8,687 nucleotides of DNA, taken from the NCBI GenBank assembly GCA_964628455.1, contig CAZVPD010000154.1:1-8687 (forward strand), read 5' to 3'. Origin of the DNA: JAQVWU01 sp964628455. Lineage in GTDB: Bacteria > Bacillota > Clostridia > Oscillospirales > CAG-272. A program made the translations under genes and the position numbers. Under the pieces are notes generated by a model, which was not told where the DNA came from, did not search any database, and saw only the letters and a program-made list of their open reading frames with translations. Positions 1 to 5,988 of the stretch are shown piece by piece; the stretch's first letter is position 1; every line of letters begins with the position of its first letter.

Positions 1-51
1 GGGCTTTTTTGTTATCCTGTTTTTAGACTGTGCGTAATTTGCTTCTTTCAC
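1..51 (-). CDS. 5' end of an unidentified gene downstream of ylxM (partial)
   Basis: A GTG codon at 51..49 opens a frame that stays open for 17 codons to the window edge (MKEANYAQSKNRITKKP). An AGAGGA ribosome binding site at 62..57 lies 5 nt before it. It follows the ylxM stop by about 30 nt on the same strand, so cotranscription is likely. In most Bacillota the gene after ylxM is ffh, the SRP GTPase, but this N-terminus does not look like the usual Ffh start. It is basic and polar, which would suit the cytoplasmic tail of a membrane protein, though 17 residues cannot identify a family. The call rests on the ribosome binding site, the open frame and the position. Confidence 0.4.
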   Translation of the reverse strand, partial: MKEANYAQSKNRITKKP

Positions 52-81
52 GCTATTCCTCTGATGATGTTGGATGTGGGG

Positions 82-438
82 TTATAACAAAACAGACTGT
101 ATGGCGTTTTTTAGTTTTTCCGTCAATACCGCGACATCGGGACTGCATTCACAATTCCCGAGTTTTTCAATCAGATGCTCCGCAGCTTCCGCAATAACAT
201 CAAACTGCCCTGCAAATTTCAATTTCGATTCATACGACAAAAGAAGCAATTCACTTTTTTTTATTGCATCAAGAACACCCTGACGGGTTATGCCTACCAA
301 ATCGGCGATTTCACCGAGCGAAAAGTCGTCCATGTAATACAATCCGAAAATTTCGCGCTGCCGTTCACTCAGCAATACACCGTAATAATCATACAGACGG
401 CTGACGCTTATTTTTTTTTCCATGTCTGCCGAAGACAT
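82..438 (-). CDS. ylxM: YlxM/p13-family HTH protein (UPF0122, SRP-associated)
   Basis: A 118-residue protein of the YlxM/p13 family, small cytoplasmic DNA-binding-like proteins usually encoded just before ffh and linked to the signal recognition particle pathway. The family signature is visible: an N-terminal LYDYYGVLLSERQREIF-type segment (residues about 15-31), then a sigma-region-4-like helix-turn-helix at about 38-62 with SLGEIADLVGITRQGV. A helical, charged C-terminal half follows. The length is typical of the family. The ATG at 438 is chosen because GGGAGG (452..447) sits 8 nt upstream, whereas the internal ATG at 423 has no such site. A promoter and an adjacent dyad lie directly upstream. 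The usual partner ffh is not recognisable in the 81 bases that remain downstream. Family membership is clear; the molecular role (SRP cofactor or regulator) is known only in part. Confidence 0.9.
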   Translation of the reverse strand: MSSADMEKKISVSRLYDYYGVLLSERQREIFGLYYMDDFSLGEIADLVGITRQGVLDAIKKSELLLLSYESKLKFAGQFDVIAEAAEHLIEKLGNCECSPDVAVLTEKLKNAIQSVLL

Positions 439-458
439 ATAAACGACCTCCCGAGGCG

Positions 459-481
459 GTGTAAAGCAAAAAGCTTTACAC
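459..481. promoter_or_regulatory. Perfect 9-bp inverted repeat at the ylxM start site (putative operator)
   Basis: GTGTAAAGC (459-467) and GCTTTACAC (473-481) are exact reverse complements separated by AAAAA. The dyad begins one base past the -10 box and spans the predicted transcription start, so only part of it would be transcribed. That favours a protein-binding DNA operator over an RNA hairpin. No T-run follows in either direction, so it is not a terminator. The binding protein is unknown; autoregulation by YlxM, which has a helix-turn-helix, is only a guess. Confidence 0.5.
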
Positions 482-482
482 T

Positions 483-511
483 ATGATATCATAAACAACA
501 CATTTTGTCAA
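483..511 (-). promoter_or_regulatory. Sigma-A promoter of ylxM
   Basis: Reading leftward, a consensus -35 box TTGACA (511..506) is followed by a 17-bp spacer and a -10 box TATCAT (488..483), five of six to consensus. The predicted start of transcription is near 476, about 38 nt before the ylxM ATG. The spacing and match are strong; transcription itself is inferred. Confidence 0.75.
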
Positions 512-549
512 GAGAAATCATATAATTCACATTATTTAATTTTAACCTA

Positions 550-578
550 TTGCCAAATGTGCCTTTTTATGATAAAAT
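550..578 (+). promoter_or_regulatory. Sigma-A promoter of the mini-protein/argS/yebC unit
   Basis: TTGCCA (550-555), a 17-bp spacer and TAAAAT (573-578) form a good -35/-10 pair with a start expected near 585. It faces away from the ylxM promoter. Its position rules out an apparent TTG start at 550 for the small gene that follows, because that codon lies inside the -35 box. Confidence 0.65.
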
Positions 579-599
579 ATTCGTAATATCAAAAAAAGC

Positions 600-605
600 G
601 GGTGA
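600..605 (+). promoter_or_regulatory. Ribosome binding site deciding the mini-protein start
   Basis: GGGTGA ends 4 nt before the GTG at 610. It matches the GGTGA end of the extended Shine-Dalgarno sequence, so the short gap is normal. The later in-frame ATG at 637 has no such site. Confidence 0.5.
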
Positions 606-609
606 ATTT

Positions 610-741
610 GTGAACTTACCGTATGAATATCTGCTCATGAATCCTTTTACCAATGACAAGCCTGTGGTCCTGATCGTGGTTGCAGGCGTCGCGGCTTTGG
701 CTGCGATGATATTTCTGATTGCAACGAAGAAAAAAAAATAA
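610..741 (+). CDS. 43-residue single-pass membrane mini-protein with NPFTN sortase-B-like sorting signal
   Basis: The frame reads MNLPYEYLLM, then NPFTN (residues 11-15), DK, a hydrophobic helix (about 18-39, rich in V, A, I and L) and a C-terminal KKKK. This has the three parts of a sortase sorting signal: a recognition motif, a membrane helix and a positive tail. The motif fits the NPxTN pattern known for sortase B substrates such as NPQTN of staphylococcal IsdC. There is almost no protein in front of the motif and no separate signal peptide. The basic tail predicts N-terminus outside and C-terminus inside, which would place NPFTN on the sortase side of the membrane. GTG at 610 is chosen from its ribosome binding site and because the promoter lies upstream at 550-578; ATG at 637 would leave 34 residues. 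argS starts 25 nt after its stop with no terminator between. A plain membrane peptide with a chance motif remains possible. No sortase gene is in the window. Confidence 0.6.
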   Translation: MNLPYEYLLMNPFTNDKPVVLIVVAGVAALAAMIFLIATKKKK

Positions 742-766
742 CATATGCCGAAGGACAGAATATTGA

Positions 767-2452
767 ATGCAATATTTAAAAAATAAAATCGCAGCAAAAC
801 TGCATTCTTTATGCGGTTTGGAAACGGATCTGCTTGCGGAAATGCTTGAGTATCCGCCCGACAGAAAATTGGGTGACATATCGCTGCCCTGTTTTAAACT
901 CAGCCGTAATTTACGTCAGGCACCTCAGGCAATCGCCGCGTCCCTTTCTTCCGGTTTTGAATGCGAAGGAATTGAACATACGGAAACAGTCGGTGCATAT
1001 CTTAATTTTTATATTGACAACAGGTACTTCGGAGAAGCCGTACTGAATAAAATATTAAATCTCGGAGAAAACTTCGGCGGATCCGATAAAGGTGCCGGAA
1101 AAACCGTTGTAATCGATTATTCCTCTCCCAACGTTGCCAAACCGTTTCATATAGGACATCTGGGTACTACCGTTATCGGACATTCTCTCCGGAAAATGTT
1201 TGAATTTTCCGGTTATAAATGTGTATCGGTCAACCATTTGGGTGACTGGGGAACGCAGTTCGGCAAATTGATTACAGCTTACCGCAAATGGGGTTCTGCC
1301 CGGGAAATCGAGACGGGCGGAATTGACGCGCTTGTTGCCCTTTATGTGCGTTTTCATGAAGAAGCGGAAAAGGACAGTTCACTGGACGATTCGGCGCGAT
1401 CGGAATTTGCGAAACTCGAACGCGGCGACAATGAAAATATCGTTTTATGGAAATGGTTTATAGACATCAGTATTGCCGAATATAAAAAAACATATAAGCA
1501 GCTCGGTATTGAATTCGACAGTTACCTGGGCGAAAGCTTTTATACGGATAAAATGCCGGAACAGATAGACAGATTAAGGGAGTTGGGCTTACTGAAGATC
1601 GACAACGGCGCATCGATTGTCGATCTTGAAAAGTTCAATATGCCGCCCTGCCTGATTTTGAAAAGTGACGGTTCAACGTTATATCCCACGCGCGACATCG
1701 CAGCCGCGGTTTACCGCAGCCGTACATATGATTTCGACAAAGCGATCTATGTGACATCGGCCGGTCAGAATCTGCATTTTGCACAGTGGTTCAAAGTTGT
1801 CGAGTTGATGGGTTATGACTGGGCAGACAGATTAATCCATATACCATACGGAACTGTCAGTATCGACGGTTCAAAACTGGCTACAAGGACAGGCAATGTT
1901 ATTCTGCTGCGGGATCTGTTCGGAATGGCTATTCAGAAAGTCCGTGATATAATGGAGGAAAAAAATCCGAATTTGCAAAATAAAGAGGAAATTTCCGAAG
2001 CAGTCGGTGTCGGTGCGATCGTATTCCACTATCTTTCCAACAGCCGGATCAAAGACATTAATTTTATTCTGGAGGACGCTCTCGGGTTTGACGGTAATAC
2101 CGGACCTTATGCCCAGTATACCTATGCCCGTACCTGCAGCATCCTCGAGAAAGCAGGTACTTACGGCGACAGTTTTAAGATCACTGCGCAGGAAGAAACC
2201 GAACTTATAAAAACACTGTCGCTTTTTCCCGAACGAGTGGATATGGCTATGCGTGATTATGAGCCCTCGGTCATCGCGCGTTATATACTGGATGTTTGTG
2301 CGGCATTCAACCGTTTTTATCATGAATGTCCTATTCTGGCACTCGGTGATGAAGAAATCCGGTCTTTCCGAATAAAACTTACGGCTGCGGTTAAAATTGT
2401 TATCGGGAACGCATTCGTTCTTATATGCATGAAGAAAACGGAAAAAATCTAA
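767..2452 (+). CDS. argS: Arginyl-tRNA synthetase
   Basis: A class I aminoacyl-tRNA synthetase that charges tRNA-Arg with arginine using ATP in the cytoplasm. At 561 residues it has normal length. The N-terminal tRNA-recognition domain covers about 1-85. The catalytic Rossmann fold carries the ATP-binding signature HIGH at 128-131 within SPNVAKPFHIGHLG, followed by the family segment NHLGDWGTQFGKL. The second class I loop appears as KLATR at 370-374 in place of a strict KMSKS, as is common in ArgRS. The all-helical DALR anticodon-binding domain fills the last 120 or so residues, beginning near YAQYTYAR. ATG at 767 has AAGGA at 751-755. It sits between the mini-protein (25-nt gap) and yebC (24-nt gap), so it is probably cotranscribed with both. 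The extreme C-terminus (GNAFVLICMKKTEKI) departs a little from the usual leucine/arginine-rich ending but shows no frameshift. Confidence 0.96.
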   Translation: MQYLKNKIAAKLHSLCGLETDLLAEMLEYPPDRKLGDISLPCFKLSRNLRQAPQAIAASLSSGFECEGIEHTETVGAYLNFYIDNRYFGEAVLNKILNLGENFGGSDKGAGKTVVIDYSSPNVAKPFHIGHLGTTVIGHSLRKMFEFSGYKCVSVNHLGDWGTQFGKLITAYRKWGSAREIETGGIDALVALYVRFHEEAEKDSSLDDSARSEFAKLERGDNENIVLWKWFIDISIAEYKKTYKQLGIEFDSYLGESFYTDKMPEQIDRLRELGLLKIDNGASIVDLEKFNMPPCLILKSDGSTLYPTRDIAAAVYRSRTYDFDKAIYVTSAGQNLHFAQWFKVVELMGYDWADRLIHIPYGTVSIDGSKLATRTGNVILLRDLFGMAIQKVRDIMEEKNPNLQNKEEISEAVGVGAIVFHYLSNSRIKDINFILEDALGFDGNTGPYAQYTYARTCSILEKAGTYGDSFKITAQEETELIKTLSLFPERVDMAMRDYEPSVIARYILDVCAAFNRFYHECPILALGDEEIRSFRIKLTAAVKIVIGNAFVLICMKKTEKI

Positions 2453-2476
2453 TAAATATAAAACAAGGTGAGTTAA

Positions 2477-3205
2477 ATGTCAGGTCACAGCAAATGGAAA
2501 AACATAATGCACAAAAAAGAGAAAACAGATGCGCAGCGTGCCAAGATTTTTACAAAAATAGGCAAGGAAATTGCGATAGCCGTAAGGGAAGGCGGAAGTG
2601 ATTTGTCGGCTAACAGCCGATTGCGAGACCTTATAGCAAAAGCAAAACAAAACAATGTGCCGAACGACAATATCGACAGAGTCATCAAAAAAGCCGGCAA
2701 TTCGGACGGTATCGTTTATGAAGAGATCTATTATGAAGGATACGGACCGTCGGGTGTCGCAGTCATCGTAGAAACGGCAACGGAAAACCGCAATCGGACA
2801 GCGTCGGATCTGCGTCATTATTTCGATAAATTCGGCGGTAATCTGGGTCAGACCGGTTGTGTCGGTTATATGTTTACCGACAAAGGGGTTATCATCATTG
2901 AGAAAGAGCCCAAATTCAACGAGGACAAGCTGATGGAAGACGCACTCGAAGCAGGTGCGGAAGATATCTCGGCGGACGGTGAAATAATCGAGATCACAAC
3001 CGAACCGAACGATGTATACGTCGTTTCATCGGCACTTGAAAAATCAGGCTATAAAATACTATCGGCGGAAAAAGATAAGATACCCGAAAATTATATAACT
3101 CTCGAAGCCGAAGAAGATATCAGGATGATGAGTCTGCTTCTGGAACACCTCGAAGACAACGACGATGTGCAGGAAGTATATCACAACTGGGAAAACCGTG
3201 AATAA
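2477..3205 (+). CDS. yebC: YebC/PmpR-family (TACO1) protein
   Basis: A 242-residue full-length member of the YebC/TACO1 family. These proteins were long annotated as transcriptional regulators; more recent work assigns members to the ribosome as translation factors that help at proline-rich stalls. The diagnostic N-terminus MSGHSKWKNIMHKK is present, followed by KTDAQRAKIFTKIGKEI and AVREGG. The centre has YEEIYYEGYGPSGVAVIVE and the NRNRTASDLRH segment leading to GGNLGQTG (about residues 104-127). The domain order is the usual helical N-domain (about 1-77) plus two alpha/beta domains. The HSKW start fits the longer YebC type rather than the short paralogue type. AAGGTG at 2465-2470 precedes the ATG by 6 nt. 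The gene follows argS by 24 nt without a terminator, and a hairpin follows the stop. The name is secure; whether it acts in translation, transcription or both here is inferred from the family. Confidence 0.94.
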   Translation: MSGHSKWKNIMHKKEKTDAQRAKIFTKIGKEIAIAVREGGSDLSANSRLRDLIAKAKQNNVPNDNIDRVIKKAGNSDGIVYEEIYYEGYGPSGVAVIVETATENRNRTASDLRHYFDKFGGNLGQTGCVGYMFTDKGVIIIEKEPKFNEDKLMEDALEAGAEDISADGEIIEITTEPNDVYVVSSALEKSGYKILSAEKDKIPENYITLEAEEDIRMMSLLLEHLEDNDDVQEVYHNWENRE

Positions 3206-3207
3206 AT

Positions 3208-3236
3208 AAAAAAAGGACACGGTCATCCGTGCCCTT
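3208..3236 (-). terminator. Intrinsic terminator of ackA, shared with convergent yebC
   Basis: A 10-bp stem (3213-3222 with 3227-3236) closes a TCAT loop. On the minus strand all pairs hold, one as G-U, and the stem is followed by seven U's encoded by the A-run at 3208-3214: a classic terminator for ackA. On the plus strand the stem has one A-C mismatch and only a weak T-rich tail, so termination of yebC here is likely weaker. Confidence 0.85.
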
Positions 3237-3245
3237 CATTCTGTT

Positions 3246-4466
3246 TTAACGATATTTTTCTTTTTGGCTTATGGCTATTTTTTCTGTTTCGGAAGCAATA
3301 ACGAGTTCCTCGTTTGTAGGAATAAGATATACGCCGACTTTCGAGGATGCGGATGATAGTTTAATGATGTTGTTCTGATGATGAGCACCCGCATTTATTT
3401 TATCATCCAGCTCGATTCCGAAATATTCCATATTACTGCAGACGCGTGCACGGAGTTCGGGATTGTTTTCACCCATACCTGCCGTGAAAACGATTGCATC
3501 AAGTCCGTTCATTGCAGCGGTATATGAACCGATATACTTCTGTATCTGATAAGCGAGGATATTCGCTGCCAGAAGAGACCGTTTGTCCCCCTCCAGAATG
3601 GCTTTTTCGATTTCACGGCTGTCCGCGTATTTTCCGGAAACACCGAGAAATCCGCATTCTTTGTTCATAAACTCATTCATGTCATCCGGGCTGATATTTT
3701 CATGCTTCATGATAAATGTCACTATAGAAGGATCGATCGAACCGCACCGGGTACCCATTTCGACTCCGTCAAGAGGAGTGAAACCCATACTGGTATCCGC
3801 TACTTTACCGTTTTTAACAGCAGCGATCGAAGAACCGTTGCCGATATGACACGTGATGATCTTTGTGTTTTCTATACGGCCGAGAATATCGCACATAATA
3901 CCCGACACATAACGGTGTGATGTCCCATGAAAACCATATCGCCGGATTTTATATTTTTCATACAGTGTATAAGGTATCGGGTAAAAATAAGCTTTGTCCG
4001 GCATCGTCTGATGGAATGCCGTGTCGAATACCAGAACCTGAGGAATTCCCGGCATAACGTCAATGCAGCCGCGGATTCCCATCAGATGGGGTACCGTATG
4101 CAGCGGTGCGATATCTTTGCAAAGTTCCAGTTTGGCGATTACCGAATCGTCTACAAGACAGCTTTCCGAGAAATAATCGCCGCCGTGGACTATCCTGTGT
4201 CCTACTGCTTCGATTTCGTTCATATCCGAAATACAGCCTACCTCGGGATCCGTCAGAACTTCCACGAGAATTCTTGTTGCGACCGAATGATTCGGCATAG
4301 GAATATCCCGTATTACTTTGTCCTCTTTGTATGCGACTTTATGCTCTATTTTCCCGTCGATGCCGATGCGTTCGCAAATGCCTTTGGCATCTACAGTGTT
4401 TGTTGCAGTATTAAAAAGCTGATATTTAAGCGACGAACTTCCTGCATTTACTACAAGAACTTTCAT
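3246..4466 (-). CDS. ackA: Acetate kinase
   Basis: Catalyses acetate + ATP <-> acetyl phosphate + ADP in the cytoplasm, the ATP-yielding last step of acetate fermentation. The protein has the normal length of 406 residues and belongs to the ASKHA fold. Family motifs are in place: NAGSSSLKYQLF with N7, GHRIVHGG with R91, VFDTAFHQTMP with D148, GFHGTSHRYVS with H180, GMGENN near the C-terminal third, and TNEELVIASET at the end. The phosphate-loop arginine is R240 in MGTRCGSIDP. One departure is at residues 122-128, where the usual PLHNPAN reads PLHTVPH. GGAGG at 4480..4476 lies 9 nt before the ATG. The phosphotransacetylase gene pta, a frequent neighbour, is absent here, and ackA appears to be a single-gene unit with its own promoter and terminator. 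It diverges from tmcAL, another acetate-using enzyme. Confidence 0.96.
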   Translation of the reverse strand: MKVLVVNAGSSSLKYQLFNTATNTVDAKGICERIGIDGKIEHKVAYKEDKVIRDIPMPNHSVATRILVEVLTDPEVGCISDMNEIEAVGHRIVHGGDYFSESCLVDDSVIAKLELCKDIAPLHTVPHLMGIRGCIDVMPGIPQVLVFDTAFHQTMPDKAYFYPIPYTLYEKYKIRRYGFHGTSHRYVSGIMCDILGRIENTKIITCHIGNGSSIAAVKNGKVADTSMGFTPLDGVEMGTRCGSIDPSIVTFIMKHENISPDDMNEFMNKECGFLGVSGKYADSREIEKAILEGDKRSLLAANILAYQIQKYIGSYTAAMNGLDAIVFTAGMGENNPELRARVCSNMEYFGIELDDKINAGAHHQNNIIKLSSASSKVGVYLIPTNEELVIASETEKIAISQKEKYR

Positions 4467-4510
4467 GAAAGAGATCCTCCGGATACATATAAATTTATCA
4501 ATGTGACATA

Positions 4511-4539
4511 TTGAGTTTATTATACATCAAAATGATAAT
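4511..4539 (+). promoter_or_regulatory. Candidate promoter of tmcAL
   Basis: TTGAGT (4511-4516), a 17-bp spacer and GATAAT (4534-4539), four and five of six to consensus, with a start expected near 4546 and a leader of about 40 nt. The region is very AT-rich, so chance matches are easy; this was the best-spaced pair I found. It occupies nearly the same bases as the ackA promoter. Confidence 0.45.
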
Positions 4540-4547
4540 CAATACAA
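4519..4547 (-). promoter_or_regulatory. Promoter of ackA
   Basis: Leftward, TTGTAT (4547..4542), a 17-bp spacer and a perfect TATAAT (4524..4519). The start would be near 4512, giving a leader of about 45 nt. The -35 box is only three of six to consensus, so an activator could matter. It overlaps the predicted tmcAL promoter on the other strand. Confidence 0.6.
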
Positions 4548-4585
4548 TATATAAAATGAAAATTTTCGGGAAATGACAAAATAAA

Positions 4586-5758
4586 ATGAAATCTGTTGCT
4601 ATAATATGTGAATATAACCTGTTTCACAACGGTCATTTACGGCAAATTAACATGATACGTGAGAAATTTGCAAAATCGGATGAAGAAGTCACCGTCATAT
4701 CGCTGATGAGCGGCAACTGGGTTCAACGAGGCGGACCGGCATTGCTTCCGGCCTGCATTCGAGCCGAAACAGCAGTCAGATGCGGAGCCGATCTTGTCCT
4801 TGAACTTCCGTATCCCTGGTCCGGCGGAAGCGCCGAATATTTTGCAAGGGGTGCAGTTGATATTCTGAACGAGATAGGCGGTATCGAATATCTTTGCTTC
4901 GGAAGCGAATCGGGAGATATTGACATGCTTCTGCGTATTGCCCGCAACACCATGACCGATCAATATAATGCAGCCTTCAGCAAAGCTAAAAATCCGCGCT
5001 GTTCCGGAAACATATCGGAGATTATTCTGAGGAGTGAAATCTATGACCGGGTATTCGGTGAAAAACTCCCGGTATTACCCAATGATATATTGGGACTGGA
5101 ATACCTGCGGGCGCTGCATTTATCCGGAAGCAAAATACAGCCGTTTTCTGTGAAGAGGGAAGGTACCGAAACCGCAACCGAAACACGCAGACTATTCTGC
5201 ACGCAAAATTATGAAAGTCTGCGCAGAATGGTTCCGTCCGAAGCCTTTGAAATATTCATAAACAATCAAGGGACATGTTTTGAAAAGATCGGAACGGCAG
5301 TCATAGCCCGATTAAGGCTTGCGGACAGCAGTGAACTGTCAGATATTGAAGGAGTGACGGGCGGGCTTGACAGAAGACTTTGCCGATGCGCAGAAAAAGC
5401 CGCGAATCTTGAAGAACTATTCGAACTGACCGCGACCAAGCGTTATACAAACGCACGGCTGAGGCGTACCGTCATAAACTGCGTTTTAGGGGTAAAAGGA
5501 GAAAATTTAAAGGAAAAACCGTGTTTTACACGCCTGCACTCCGCGAATAAAAAAGGAACGGATTTTTTACGTGAACGCAGCGGCAGCGGCATAACCGTCA
5601 TAACAAAACCGGCGCATCAGAAGCGTCATGAAAACGACCCGGTTCTTACCGCCCAGCTGAACAGAAGATCAAAAGCCGAATCCTTGTATTCGCTTGCCCG
5701 CGGGGAAAGCGCGGAAACCGATATAAAAATGACGCCGAATATCATAAAAAGCCGATAA
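4586..5758 (+). CDS. tmcAL: tRNA(Met) cytidine acetate ligase (TmcAL/YlbM family)
   Basis: TmcAL makes N4-acetylcytidine at the wobble position (C34) of elongator tRNA-Met, using acetate and ATP through acetyl-adenylate; the modification supports accurate AUG decoding. The 390-residue protein has the family's nucleotidyltransferase-like N-terminus: IICEYNLFHNGHL with the HNGH ATP-binding motif at residues 14-17, MSGNWVQRG at 41-49, GADLVLELP at 67-75 and LCFGSES at 103-109. The central PNDILGLEYL (165-174) and a C-terminal NKKG..FL / ITVITKP segment are also typical. It is slightly shorter than the roughly 415 residues of B. subtilis YlbM, mostly near the C-terminus. Two normally conserved positions differ: EYNPFH reads EYNLFH, and QRGEPA reads QRGGPA. 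The ATG at 4586 has only a weak purine stretch (CGGGAAATGA) as a ribosome binding site, suggesting low expression. It is divergent to ackA. Confidence 0.88.
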   Translation: MKSVAIICEYNLFHNGHLRQINMIREKFAKSDEEVTVISLMSGNWVQRGGPALLPACIRAETAVRCGADLVLELPYPWSGGSAEYFARGAVDILNEIGGIEYLCFGSESGDIDMLLRIARNTMTDQYNAAFSKAKNPRCSGNISEIILRSEIYDRVFGEKLPVLPNDILGLEYLRALHLSGSKIQPFSVKREGTETATETRRLFCTQNYESLRRMVPSEAFEIFINNQGTCFEKIGTAVIARLRLADSSELSDIEGVTGGLDRRLCRCAEKAANLEELFELTATKRYTNARLRRTVINCVLGVKGENLKEKPCFTRLHSANKKGTDFLRERSGSGITVITKPAHQKRHENDPVLTAQLNRRSKAESLYSLARGESAETDIKMTPNIIKSR

Positions 5759-5763
5759 TCCGG

Positions 5764-5787
5764 AATTTCTTAATTTATTAAGAAATT
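5764..5787 (+). terminator. AT-rich perfect dyad after tmcAL, possible weak terminator
   Basis: AATTTCTTAA (5764-5773) and TTAAGAAATT (5778-5787) are exact inverted repeats around a TTTA loop, 6 bases after the tmcAL stop and followed by two more T's and AT-rich sequence. The stem has almost no GC pairs, so termination would be inefficient. A protein site or chance dyad is also possible. Confidence 0.35.
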
Positions 5788-5820
5788 TTATAAAATTTAC
5801 AAATTCGATGAATACCTTGC

Positions 5821-5849
5821 TTGACAGAGCGGTCTATTTAGGGTATTAT
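5821..5849 (+). promoter_or_regulatory. Strong sigma-A promoter of the 105-residue protein gene
   Basis: A consensus TTGACA (5821-5826), a 17-bp spacer and TATTAT (5844-5849). The start is expected near 5856, which leaves a leader of about 130 nt before the ATG at 5989. That leader contains no coding frame with a ribosome binding site and no riboswitch I recognise. Confidence 0.75.
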
Positions 5850-5875
5850 GTAATGGGTAATATGTAAATATGTAA
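5846..5875 (+). repeat. Three short repeats at the transcription start
   Basis: ATATGTAA occurs twice in tandem (5860-5867 and 5868-5875), and TTATGTAA occurs at 5846-5853, overlapping the -10 box. They cover the expected start site and could be regulator half-sites, or simply low-complexity AT-rich sequence. Confidence 0.35.
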
Positions 5876-5988
5876 ATTGAACGTTTATACAGGTATACCG
5901 CCCACGGCAGTTTCGGTTCCAGTCAGCTTTCGAAATATGATTTGGTTTTATACGGCCGGCAAATGAGTTTACGGAAGGAGTATATGAT

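Noticed and set aside
550..609. A longer form of the mini-protein starting at TTG 550 (63 residues)
   Set aside because: The TTG lies in the -35 box of the predicted promoter, no ribosome binding site precedes it, and the added residues do not form a signal peptide.
2385..2452. Possible frameshift at the end of argS
   Set aside because: The ending diverges from the usual pattern but keeps the frame, the length and the methionine-containing tail, so ordinary divergence explains it.
3927..4514. A long plus-strand frame of 195 codons opposite ackA
   Set aside because: It is antisense to clearly coding, conserved acetate kinase sequence, and its composition is not protein-like.
5808..5867. A 19-codon frame (ATG 5808 to TAA 5867) in the gap before the 105-residue protein gene
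   Set aside because: It spans the -35 and -10 boxes of the promoter and has no ribosome binding site, so it is most likely chance.
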